From the IMG/VR virus record IMGVR_UViG_3300027834_000010, positions 1-48,044 of that record: a stretch of DNA of 48,044 bases. One strand, written 5' to 3'. How positions within the stretch are numbered: the stretch's first letter is position 1; each line of letters opens with the position of its first letter. This document shows, piece by piece, positions 19,760 to 27,437 of the stretch. The stretch is from a virus. Under the pieces are notes generated by a model. That model saw nothing but the letters and a program-made list of their open reading frames with translations. It was not told the DNA's origin and made no database searches. The translations under genes and the position numbers were made by a program.

Positions 19760-21210
19760 TGACTTATCCTTCAGGTAATACAAATTTAGATTCACTGATA
19801 CCTAAAACGGCGTTCGGTGAAGTTTCAACAGCTGAGCCCGCGCCGTTATTCCAAGTTTCCGCACAATACGGAATTAGAAACGATGTGTTAACTATTAACT
19901 TAGGCGGCTCAACTTCAGCGGTGGATGGTAATTTTGTTGCTTCTACTGGCGTTGGTGCTAGTAATGTTTCAGCTATCGTAACAAAGAGAGAGGCGCAATA
20001 TAAAGCTGGCCAGGGATTGATCGCTAGGTTTACCGCTATCTTCACAGAAGGCGTTATTGATAGTGAGCAGCAAGCCGGATTTATTAATAGCGAGTCAGCT
20101 TTTGCCTTTGGATACCAGGGTGAAGACTACGGGATAATACACGGTAGGGATGGAGCGCTTGAGCAACAAGAATTAACCATAACCACACCGGCGGGTGGCT
20201 CTGAAACAGCAACAGTAACTATTGATGGCGTTGCGTATAGTGTGTCTTTGACCTCAGGAACCGTTGAACATAACGCTTATGAGATCGCCGCATCATTAAA
20301 AGCACAGAACCCAACTTATAACTTTACATCAAATGGTGCGGTTGTTGTTGCATTGGCTAGACTGCCTGATTTTGGCGGTGGTTCTTTCTTGTTTTCTTCA
20401 GGTTCAGCAGCGGGTTCGTGGGTATCTATAACCAGTGGTGTTATGCCAACGGTTGAATTTACCAAAAAAAATAACTGGAATGTAAGGCCTGATATAGATA
20501 TTGATCCATCGTTCGGTAATGTTTATCTGATACGTGTTCAATATTTAGGTTATGGCGGCATAAGGTTTTATATCGAAGAAAAGGAATCAGCTGATTTAGT
20601 TTTGGTTCATGTTATTCAGTATGCAAATAGTAATTTAGTTCCTAGCGTTAACAATCCTATTTTTCGTATAGGTTGGGCAGCAAGAAACGCCGGCAATACT
20701 ACCGACGTAGTTGTAAAAGGTGCTTCTTGTGGTGCGTTCAATGAGGGCAAAGTCACGTATGACAATGAATCCAGCGGTGTTTGCCATACTCAACTGAGTG
20801 TTGGAACAACTCGAACTAACGTGTTAACCCTTAGGAATAGACTGACATATCAAGACATAGCAAACAGGGCTGAAATCATACCTAGAAGCTTAATACTTGC
20901 TACCGACACAACAAAAACGGCTGTTTATGAAGTGGTGGTTGAGCCCGAAGTCGCTCCTGGTGATTCATTGTTGTTTCAATATTTGGATGAGCCTAATAGC
21001 TTGATGGAGTACGCCACAAATTCAGTCGCTATTACTGGCGGTCGAGTTGTTGCTTGTATACCAGTTCAAGCCGGTCAGCCTTTCCCGTTTGATATAGAAA
21101 GCATAGTTAGGTTTCACCCGCCTAACACAACGTTTTCAATAGCTTCGAAAGTTAGTCAGGGTGCATCTAGTGCCATGGATGTTTCAGCGAATTGGATAGA
21201 TGATTTGTAA
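19759..21210 (+). CDS. Putative structural protein, beta-rich
   Basis: The start is the ATG at 19759, overlapping the upstream stop, giving 483 residues. The sequence is rich in Thr, Ser, Gly and Val with regular beta segments (FQVSAQYGIRNDVLTINLGG; AGGSETATVTIDGVAYSVSL) and few charged helices, as in virion surface or fibre proteins. The middle (WNVRPDIDIDPSFGNVYLIRVQ and later VNNPIFRIGWAARNAG) recalls lectin-like modules of large phage structural proteins. It lies apart from the main structural block, before the HTH cassette. I infer a decoration or adhesion protein; no confident family. Confidence 0.6.
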   Translation: MTYPSGNTNLDSLIPKTAFGEVSTAEPAPLFQVSAQYGIRNDVLTINLGGSTSAVDGNFVASTGVGASNVSAIVTKREAQYKAGQGLIARFTAIFTEGVIDSEQQAGFINSESAFAFGYQGEDYGIIHGRDGALEQQELTITTPAGGSETATVTIDGVAYSVSLTSGTVEHNAYEIAASLKAQNPTYNFTSNGAVVVALARLPDFGGGSFLFSSGSAAGSWVSITSGVMPTVEFTKKNNWNVRPDIDIDPSFGNVYLIRVQYLGYGGIRFYIEEKESADLVLVHVIQYANSNLVPSVNNPIFRIGWAARNAGNTTDVVVKGASCGAFNEGKVTYDNESSGVCHTQLSVGTTRTNVLTLRNRLTYQDIANRAEIIPRSLILATDTTKTAVYEVVVEPEVAPGDSLLFQYLDEPNSLMEYATNSVAITGGRVVACIPVQAGQPFPFDIESIVRFHPPNTTFSIASKVSQGASSAMDVSANWIDDL

Positions 21211-21233
21211 TGTTTGTTAAGTTAATTGGATTG

Positions 21234-21262
21234 TTGACAAAAAGCAGGAATAATCCTATTAT
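21234..21262 (+). promoter_or_regulatory. Promoter for the second HTH gene
   Basis: TTGACA (21234-21239), 17 bases, TATTAT (21257-21262). TTGTTGAC at 21231-21238 and GTCAACAA at 21276-21283 form inverted 8-base elements on either side of the promoter, likely operators for autoregulation by the HTH protein. Confidence 0.75.
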
Positions 21263-21292
21263 ACTGTAATACGGAGTCAACAAAGGTCAGGA

Positions 21293-21493
21293 ATGTTAAA
21301 TTTACATAAAGCAGTAAAAAAAGCTTGTATTGATGCAGATACTAACATTTCTGATTTAGCTAAAAAAATGGGCGTAAATAGGAAAACGCTTTATTCAGCC
21401 ATAAGCAATGGTAACCCTCGCCTTTCAACGATTAAAGGCATAGCTGACAATCTTGGTATTAAGGCGTCTAAATTAATCGAGGGCGCTGAATGA
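21293..21493 (+). CDS. XRE-family HTH regulator, second copy
   Basis: This 66-residue Cro/CI-type domain protein has NISDLAKKMGVNRKTLYSAIS as the helix-turn-helix and RLSTIKGIADNLGIKASKLI as the closing helices. AGGTCAGGA is its ribosome site. It has its own strong promoter with flanking inverted elements. It shares the KKMGV turn with the 11760 regulator but is otherwise distinct. It sits just before the late genes, so it might gate late expression. Confidence 0.85.
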   Translation: MLNLHKAVKKACIDADTNISDLAKKMGVNRKTLYSAISNGNPRLSTIKGIADNLGIKASKLIEGAE

Positions 21494-21530
21494 TGTCTTT
21501 TTCTGACTCCGATAATAAAAACAAACCGCA

Positions 21531-21552
21531 TTACCTTTATCTGTAAAGGTAA
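21531..21552. repeat. Perfect inverted repeat
   Basis: TTACCTTTA, TCTG, TAAAGGTAA, with 9-base perfect arms and a 4-base centre, the same size as the palindrome at 10106-10127. It lies between the HTH gene and the split peptidase-like gene. No T run follows. Confidence 0.7.
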
Positions 21553-21591
21553 TAACTTAAACAGAATAGCCCGATTTTATAAGGAATTAAC

Positions 21592-22035
21592 ATGAAAGCA
21601 GTAAACCAAACGATAGTTGATAAAGGTAAAGGCACTTGTATGCAAGCGGTATTAGCTAGCCTCTTTGAAACAGAAATTGAAGATACTATTAATATTATGG
21701 AACATCCTGAAGCTAGTTGGCATATTCCTTTTATGGAATGGCTTGAGGCTAGTACTAAATATGAATACCAAGGAGTCGTTAACGCCCATCCATAGAAAGA
21801 ACTTACTTTAGATGCTCTGCGTTCAATGTACGCTGTAAAAGGTTTTTTCTATGGCGTTGTGCCGAGTAAGAACTTTGAGGGCGTTACTCATGCTGTAATT
21901 ATTGATAGAGGTGGCTGGATAGTTCACGACCCTGAACCAAGCAAAAAATGGCTAGGTAAAAACCCTGCTGAGACAGGCGAGCTTAAATACTGGTATAACT
22001 TTGAGCCAAGAAACGGTTTTGTTTACGAAAGATAA
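21592..22035 (+). pseudogene. C39-like papain-fold phage protein split by one amber codon
   Basis: A single frame of 148 codons is interrupted only by TAG at 21793-21795. Before it: MKAVNQTIVDKGKGTCMQAV with a likely nucleophile C16, as in C39-type peptidases and related phage proteins. After it: LTLDALRSMYAVKG, then PSKNFEGVTHAVIIDRGG and WIVHDPEPSKKW, with the family's His and Asp, then TGELKYWY. These parts are one known phage family, so both halves belong together. CAG to TAG is one transition. Other genes here use TAG as stop, so the code is not changed. The downstream part has an internal ATG (21826) but no clear ribosome site. It may be a mutation, a sequence error or suppressor-dependent expression. 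Confidence 0.8.
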
Positions 22036-22079
22036 TTTGCAACAGAATAACCAAGAGAAACAAAATAAAGGGGAACAAC

Positions 22080-22190
22080 ATGAACAAGCAAAGAATTATT
22101 AACTCATCAAAAATGATACTAATGCTTTTCTTATCTGCGTTAGTTTCGGTGTTATCTTTTAGCTGGATAATAACTTGGTCAATATCATGA
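22080..22190 (+). CDS. Small membrane peptide (36 aa)
   Basis: ATG at 22080 follows AAAGGGGAAC and encodes one membrane segment (MILMLFLSALVSVLSFSWII). Its TGA overlaps the ATG of the next peptide (ATGA). It is probably an inner-membrane peptide, function unknown. Confidence 0.6.
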   Translation: MNKQRIINSSKMILMLFLSALVSVLSFSWIITWSIS

Positions 22191-22261
22191 GCGGTTTATA
22201 TGTTGCTATCGGAATTGTAGTTATTGCTTATGCAATTATTATTATAGGTCATGCAAAGTGA
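22187..22261 (+). CDS. Tiny membrane peptide (24 aa)
   Basis: ATG at 22187 overlaps the upstream TGA, and its own TGA overlaps the GTG of the terminase small subunit gene. The product is almost wholly hydrophobic (VAIGIVVIAYAIIIIG). Double coupling supports translation; the size makes it tentative. Confidence 0.45.
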   Translation: MSGLYVAIGIVVIAYAIIIIGHAK

Positions 22262-22830
22262 GTAACTTCTCTTTCAGTGAAAAACAAATTACCTTAATGT
22301 CAAAGCTAACTGACTTACAGCGTAAAACTGTAATCAATATGGTTAAGGGTAATCTAAGTCAAAGAAAAGCTTATTATGCTGCTGGTGGGAAAGCTAAGAA
22401 CCATACTTCTGCTGATTCAACAGTAACAAAGATGCTTAGACAAGCTCAGGTTAAGGCTTTCTATAATTCATTAATCGAAGAGTCTGCTGGTGATGCAATA
22501 CTTGGACGCGATGAAGCACTTGAAATATTAACCGATATTGCCAGAACAAAAGTAACTGACCTTGCTGACTTCTCAACAATTACTATTAAAGATGCAGACG
22601 GTAAAGATAAGAAGCAATCAATTTGGTCATTCAAAGATAGTGACTTAATTAACGATAAAGCCGCTCGTGTTATCAGCGAAGTTTCTGTTGGCAAGGATGG
22701 CTTAAAATTCAAGACTCATTCACAAGTGGATGCAGTTAAACAAATAAGAGCGCTTCAAGGTTGGGATAAAACTGTTGAAGTAGATCATAAACTAACTATT
22801 GTAATCGAGGGTAAAGATGCCGACTTGTAA
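22258..22830 (+). CDS. terS: Terminase small subunit
   Basis: This 190-residue protein fits the terminase small subunit family (Terminase_2). An N-terminal helix-turn-helix (LTDLQRKTVINMVKGNLSQRKAYYAAGGK) is followed by TKMLRQAQVKAFYNSLIEE and ALEILTDIARTKVTDLADF. It should recognise the pac or cos region and hand DNA to the large subunit. The start is GTG at 22258, overlapping the stop of the tiny membrane peptide; AGGT lies upstream. Confidence 0.88.
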   Translation: MSNFSFSEKQITLMSKLTDLQRKTVINMVKGNLSQRKAYYAAGGKAKNHTSADSTVTKMLRQAQVKAFYNSLIEESAGDAILGRDEALEILTDIARTKVTDLADFSTITIKDADGKDKKQSIWSFKDSDLINDKAARVISEVSVGKDGLKFKTHSQVDAVKQIRALQGWDKTVEVDHKLTIVIEGKDADL

Positions 22831-22857
22831 TAATGCTCATAAGATCAGATTGCAACA

Positions 22858-24291
22858 ATGACCAATAACCTAGCCCCACCAACTAAAGACGTAAACGCCT
22901 TTGAGCTAACTAAAGCTCAAGACAAGGCAATGGATGTATTGATCAGCGATGCTAGTCATATTGCTTTGGGCGGTGGTTCACGTTCTGGCAAAACATTCTT
23001 GTTAGTTCGAGCTGTAGTTATTAGAGCGTTAAAGTCACCAGGTTCGCGACACGCTATATTTAGATTTAGATTGAACGCCCTTAAAGCTTCAATCATTTTA
23101 GATACTCTACCTAAAGTAATGGCCCTTTGTTTTCCTGGTCTAATGGAAAAGGCTCACTTAGACAAAACTGATAACTATCTTACTTTGCCAAACAAGTCTG
23201 AAATTTGGTTTAGTGGACTCGATGATAAAGACCGTGTAGAAAAAATATTAGGTATGGAATTCGCAACGTTATATTTTAACGAGTGTTCACAAATACCATT
23301 TCAATCAATGGTCCTTGCATTAACTCGATTAGCGCAAAAAACAGATTGTTTACGCCTAAAGGCTTTCTACGATTTCAACCCACCTAGTAAAAAGCACTGG
23401 ACCTTCTTACGGTTTATAGAGAAGAAGAACCCTGAAACAAAATTACCTGAACGTCACCCGTTTGATTATGGATTTTATTTAATTAATCCTGGTGATAACC
23501 GCGACAATCTAGACCCCAAGTATTTAGAGTTTCTTGATGCATTACCAGAAAAGGCGCGTAATCGTTTCTTGCTTGGTCGCTTTGCTGATGATTCTGATGG
23601 TGCTTTGTGGACTGAACAGTGTTTAGCTGTCAATCGTAGATTAGGTCAAGAGGGCTCATTGCCTGATTGGTTACGGGTAATCATAGCGGTTGATCCTTCA
23701 GGTTGTTCAGGTGATGAAGATACTCGTTCTGATGAAGTCGGTATTGTTGTTGCTGCTTTAGGAACTGATAATCATGCTTACATATTAGAAGATTTATCTG
23801 GACGTTATTCTCCTGAACAATGGGCTGATGTTGTTAATGGTGCTTACGAACGTCATAGTGCTGATCGCGTGTATGGTGAAAAGAACTTTGGCGGTGATAT
23901 GGTTCGCGCCGTACTTCAAGCCAAAAACCCTAACTTACCTTATGAGCATGTTATAGCTACAAGGGGTAAAGTTGTTCGAGCTGAGCCAATAGCTGCACTT
24001 GATGAGTTAGGTAAAGTTCACCACGTTGGTTATTTCCCTGAAATAGAGGACCAATTATTAGCAATGACTACCGGCGGCTACATGGGATTAAGATCTCCTG
24101 ATAGAGCTGATGCTAGAATTTGGGCTGTTGCCGCACTATTTCCATCGATAACCAAAAAGCCAACTGACAATAATTGGGTGCCACCTTCTAAAATATCAAA
24201 CAATAGATCAGCAAGTAGATATGATGGTACTGGTGCAAAGTCAACAAACCGTTCTGCTTCAAAATTCGACAAGCCAGGGCGCAAATGGTAA
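22858..24291 (+). CDS. terL: Terminase large subunit
   Basis: This 477-residue protein has an ATPase domain with Walker A GGGSRSGKT (about 38-46) and Walker B ATLYFNE (136-142). The coupling and linker segment follows. An RNase-H-like nuclease domain then begins at IIAVDPSGCSGDEDTRSDEVG, with metal-binding aspartates. It powers DNA translocation into the prohead and cuts concatemers. The last 50 residues are Ser/Asn/Lys-rich and probably contact the portal. It directly follows terS. Confidence 0.95.
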   Translation: MTNNLAPPTKDVNAFELTKAQDKAMDVLISDASHIALGGGSRSGKTFLLVRAVVIRALKSPGSRHAIFRFRLNALKASIILDTLPKVMALCFPGLMEKAHLDKTDNYLTLPNKSEIWFSGLDDKDRVEKILGMEFATLYFNECSQIPFQSMVLALTRLAQKTDCLRLKAFYDFNPPSKKHWTFLRFIEKKNPETKLPERHPFDYGFYLINPGDNRDNLDPKYLEFLDALPEKARNRFLLGRFADDSDGALWTEQCLAVNRRLGQEGSLPDWLRVIIAVDPSGCSGDEDTRSDEVGIVVAALGTDNHAYILEDLSGRYSPEQWADVVNGAYERHSADRVYGEKNFGGDMVRAVLQAKNPNLPYEHVIATRGKVVRAEPIAALDELGKVHHVGYFPEIEDQLLAMTTGGYMGLRSPDRADARIWAVAALFPSITKKPTDNNWVPPSKISNNRSASRYDGTGAKSTNRSASKFDKPGRKW

Positions 24292-24325
24292 ATTTAAACG
24301 GTTAATTAAACCTTAAGGCGAGCTA

Positions 24326-24685
24326 ATGCCAGTACACTTACATTTTTCAAACTTGGCGCCGAGCGCAAAAAAAACGACATTACTGTCGGTGACTGATGGT
24401 AACCATGTATTCACTCACAACGAAACAATGCAATCATACATGTCGCATCATGGTTCAAGTGTAGGATGGGGTTATTTCTTTTCATTAGTGATCGTTACAG
24501 ATAAAACTAAAGAAGAGCTAGAATACTTACTTGAAGAAATATTTTTAGAACCCTCTAATGATTTAGTGAGTAAATATACTTTTCTAGAGCCTGAGTATGA
24601 CACAACTGATTATTGGACTATTAGAAACACTGGTCAGATAGCATTAACGTTTGCCGAATTTCAACAGTATATGAGGCTAACATAA
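24326..24685 (+). CDS. Hypothetical protein
   Basis: This 119-residue protein begins MPVHLHFSNLAPSAKKTTLL and has two-layer alpha/beta character (LVIVTDKTKEELEYLLEEIF). No family was recognised. It starts the block between terminase and portal; its last base is the first base of the next start codon (TAATG). Confidence 0.65.
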   Translation: MPVHLHFSNLAPSAKKTTLLSVTDGNHVFTHNETMQSYMSHHGSSVGWGYFFSLVIVTDKTKEELEYLLEEIFLEPSNDLVSKYTFLEPEYDTTDYWTIRNTGQIALTFAEFQQYMRLT

Positions 24686-25608
24686 TGGCTGATACTATTG
24701 TTGTCGTTGGCAATGTCGTGGGTGACGATTACAGTTCTATTGCGTCGGCCCTTGCTGCTATACCTACAGATTTAACTATTACGGGGGGCTTGCATGTAAT
24801 AAAAGTTAGGAATTATCAAATTCACGGTAGTTGTAAAACCCCTGTAATTACAGATGATGCTACTCATTATATTAAAATAATGGCGTTTGAAGGTGATGAG
24901 GTTAACGGAAAGGGTGAAGGAACAACATTTTATTCTACTAATAAATACGCTCAGCCGCTTTATTTTAGAAACGCTTACGATAGAGCGTATGGCGTTAAAG
25001 CTGATCTTGCGGCGGCTGGTGGCGCTTGTATACATACATCCCCTAGTTTCGGTTATTCAGAGGTTAAAGACTGTTTTTTAAAATCACAAAGTTCAGTTCT
25101 TTCTTTATCAAACGGTTACAGCGGTAATATTAAAGTTATAAATACTATCGGGGTATCGACAGGATCATCTTACTCTTGTTTTTATGGGGGTAATATTTCT
25201 GGGCAATTATCTCTTGATAGAGTGACCACTATTGGAGGTAAGGATTCTGTTTCTATCGGGACTAGTATAGGTGGAAAGCTTAATTCTGAAAATACACTAT
25301 CATTTAATGGTGCTGTTGAGGATTTTAGATACAAAAGTAATGTAAATATTGATTGGGATTATTTAGCTTCAGGTGATGCTACGGCAAGCGCTCAAGCAGG
25401 GGTTTCTGTAGCGTTTGATAATCGCGTAATAACTGATGATTTAGAAGATCCTAATGCTGTAACCCCTGATTACAATTTAAAATCTTCATCGACATTAAAA
25501 GGCTCTGGTTCTGGTGGTTCTGATATTGGTGCGTCTCTTGGTGCTGTCACTGTTATCGACAAGCCAATTAATGCTATAATCAGCTCATACAGAAATAGAA
25601 GGTTTTAA
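24685..25608 (+). CDS. Beta-helix (pectin-lyase-like) virion protein
   Basis: This 307-residue protein has the pectin-lyase-like pattern. It begins DDYSSIASALAAIPTDLT, continues with strand repeats (GYSEVKDCFLKSQSSVLSLS; LDRVTTIGGKDSVSI), and ends DYNLKSSSTLKGSGSGGSD, a common end of such folds. It probably forms a trimeric surface fibre on the head or tail. It is a second beta-helix protein besides the tailspike, but there is no close similarity between them. Substrate unknown. Confidence 0.72.
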   Translation: MADTIVVVGNVVGDDYSSIASALAAIPTDLTITGGLHVIKVRNYQIHGSCKTPVITDDATHYIKIMAFEGDEVNGKGEGTTFYSTNKYAQPLYFRNAYDRAYGVKADLAAAGGACIHTSPSFGYSEVKDCFLKSQSSVLSLSNGYSGNIKVINTIGVSTGSSYSCFYGGNISGQLSLDRVTTIGGKDSVSIGTSIGGKLNSENTLSFNGAVEDFRYKSNVNIDWDYLASGDATASAQAGVSVAFDNRVITDDLEDPNAVTPDYNLKSSSTLKGSGSGGSDIGASLGAVTVIDKPINAIISSYRNRRF

Positions 25609-25610
25609 TC

Positions 25611-26573
25611 ATGGAACTAAGACAATCAACCTCTCAAATAATCAGGTTTGGCCCTTTTGCTAATTCTGCTGATGGCGTAACTCCTGAGACTGGTTTAATC
25701 ATTACACAATCTGACATGAAGCTAAGTAAAGATGGTGGTGCATTTGCACAAAAGAACGCTGCAGGTAATGCGGTTCATGATGTTGATGGTTATTACTTTG
25801 CTACGCTTGATGCTACCGATACAAATACAACTGCAATACTGAAGTTTCAAGTAACCGTTGCTGGTTCTGTTTTGGTGTGGGAAAACTACCAGGTAGTTAC
25901 TCAAACTTATTATGATGCTAAGCATTCTGGAACATTTAATAATCTAGGTGGTACAGCTCAAACGGCGGATCATACTGCTGCAATTGATAATGTTGATACT
26001 GTTGTTGATTTAATTAAATCAGACACTACAGCTATTCTTGTTGATACGGGCACAACTTTGCCGGCCAATCAAACCATCATTAATGACAATGTTTTATTAA
26101 TACCTACTACCCCATTATTAGCGGCTAATTATACCGCACCAGACAATGCAAGCATTACAAGTATTTTAGCTGACACTAACGAATTACAATTGAATCAAGG
26201 TAGTTGGCTGACTGCTGATGTTAGCAACATACCAACAAGTACCGAATTCAATGCTAGATCAATACCTAGCGCTGATTACTTTGTGGTGACTGATTACACT
26301 GCACCAGATAACGCGGGGATAACGCAAGCTCAATCTGATATTGCAGCACTGAATGATATAACTGTTGCTAATATATTCGCCGGCGGTGATGTGGATGGTT
26401 ACTCATTAGAAGAAGCACTTAAATTAATATTATCTGCTTCGGTTGGTGTTTTATCTGGCGCAGCAACTAATAGCGTTGTAATTAAAGCTGCTGACAATAG
26501 CAAGACAAGAATAACGGCAACGGTTGATCTTGATGGTAATAGGTCTGTAGTTGTTAAGGATGTTGCGGGCTAA
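25611..26573 (+). CDS. Phage virion protein, Ig/BppU-like N-terminus
   Basis: This 320-residue protein starts with a module common in phages near terminase genes. IIRFGPFANSADGVTPETGL is followed by DMKLSKDGGAFAQKNAAG and LDATDTNTTAILKFQVTV, a beta-sandwich. A helical or coiled region rich in Asp/Asn follows (QTADHTAAIDNVDTVVDLI), then a C-terminal beta part (TRITATVDLDGNRSVVVKDV). It is probably a head or baseplate fibre base. The next gene starts with TAATG overlap. Confidence 0.72.
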   Translation: MELRQSTSQIIRFGPFANSADGVTPETGLIITQSDMKLSKDGGAFAQKNAAGNAVHDVDGYYFATLDATDTNTTAILKFQVTVAGSVLVWENYQVVTQTYYDAKHSGTFNNLGGTAQTADHTAAIDNVDTVVDLIKSDTTAILVDTGTTLPANQTIINDNVLLIPTTPLLAANYTAPDNASITSILADTNELQLNQGSWLTADVSNIPTSTEFNARSIPSADYFVVTDYTAPDNAGITQAQSDIAALNDITVANIFAGGDVDGYSLEEALKLILSASVGVLSGAATNSVVIKAADNSKTRITATVDLDGNRSVVVKDVAG

Positions 26574-26884
26574 TGTTTGCTTCAAGGTATTTCACCCCTA
26601 GATATTGGGCATCGAGGCTTTGGTCTAAGGTCGGCGGTGAGCAGGTTGTAACTGAAGATTGTGTTGAAACTGTATCAGGAATAATAAGAAGTTCTGTTCC
26701 TTCATTGTCGAGCAGAATATATATTGACAACTCATTTGCAAGTATTATTGATGATTCTGATATAAGCTTGATTAGTGGTATAGTGGAAAACACATCAAAT
26801 AATAGTACAATAAAACCAACTGAATCACGTTCAAGTTTAATTGATGATTCCATAATAAGTGTTAGGAGTAATTTGTGTCGTTAA
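26573..26884 (+). CDS. Small virion-associated protein
   Basis: This 103-residue protein begins MFASRYFTPRYWASRLWSKV, an N-terminus typical of small phage proteins beside the fibre-like genes. The rest is Ser/Ile-rich and beta. It overlaps the next gene by 10 bases. Function unknown. Confidence 0.68.
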   Translation: MFASRYFTPRYWASRLWSKVGGEQVVTEDCVETVSGIIRSSVPSLSSRIYIDNSFASIIDDSDISLISGIVENTSNNSTIKPTESRSSLIDDSIISVRSNLCR

Positions 26885-27201
26885 AAGTAGGTGAAGTTGG
26901 TAAGGTTTTTCGCGTTGCCACTAATTTTGATTTGTCTGGTAATACTGAACTGAAGATTTCATTCATTAACCCGGACGGTAGCCAGTTTGAAAAGACTAGC
27001 GCTAATGGCGTTGTCGCTCCTGCTTCACCAGTTACCGATCCTGTTCTTGGCCCTTTGTTGGCCAGTACTTATTTAGAATACCCTGTTGAAGCTGGTGTAT
27101 TTACCGTAAAAGGTAGTTATAAAGGCTTTGCTGTTTATGAGGATGCTACGCCAAAGGTGTTTCTTGGTGATGTGTTTTCTTTTTCTGTAACTGATCAATA
27201 A
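26875..27201 (+). CDS. Conserved virion-associated protein
   Basis: This 108-residue protein starts at GTG 26875. LKVGEVGKVFRVATNFDLSG then ELKISFINPDGS and ATPKVFLGDVFSFSV form a small beta-sandwich found in phages of this gene order. It likely belongs to the head or connector surface. Activity unknown. Confidence 0.7.
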   Translation: MSLKVGEVGKVFRVATNFDLSGNTELKISFINPDGSQFEKTSANGVVAPASPVTDPVLGPLLASTYLEYPVEAGVFTVKGSYKGFAVYEDATPKVFLGDVFSFSVTDQ

Positions 27202-27215
27202 AAAGCGAGTTTACC

Positions 27216-27437
27216 ATGGGTGACATAAAGAAATTTGGAAAGAAAGCGTTAAATATTGCGACATTGGGCGCATCGGATTCATTACTTTCATCGCCTGACA
27301 TGCCTGAAGTTAAAGACCCTGCATTGGCTCCTGATCCTGATGATGCTGATGCTAGAAGAAAACTAGAGCGCGAAGCTAGACGTAAAACATCTGGCCGCAC
27401 AAGTACCATCTTAAGCGGAAGTAATACTCTTGGCTAA
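27216..27437 (+). CDS. Small conserved connector-region protein
   Basis: This 73-residue protein has MPEVKDPALAPDPDDADARRK and REARRKTSGRTSTILS, a pattern common in short-tailed phages just before the portal gene. It is basic near the C-terminus. The last 8 bases overlap the portal gene. Role unknown. Confidence 0.75.
   Translation: MGDIKKFGKKALNIATLGASDSLLSSPDMPEVKDPALAPDPDDADARRKLEREARRKTSGRTSTILSGSNTLG

Noticed and set aside
19361-21210. Diversity-generating retroelement, as in Bordetella phage BPP-1, acting on a surface protein
   Set aside because: No reverse transcriptase gene and no template/variable repeat pair were found, despite similar virion gene order.
21493-21543. Short frame MMSFSDSD... 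after the second HTH gene
   Set aside because: Only 18 codons, ends inside the inverted repeat, no independent ribosome site.
22818-22862. 14-codon frame between terS and terL
   Set aside because: It overlaps both real genes and lacks a ribosome site; probably chance.
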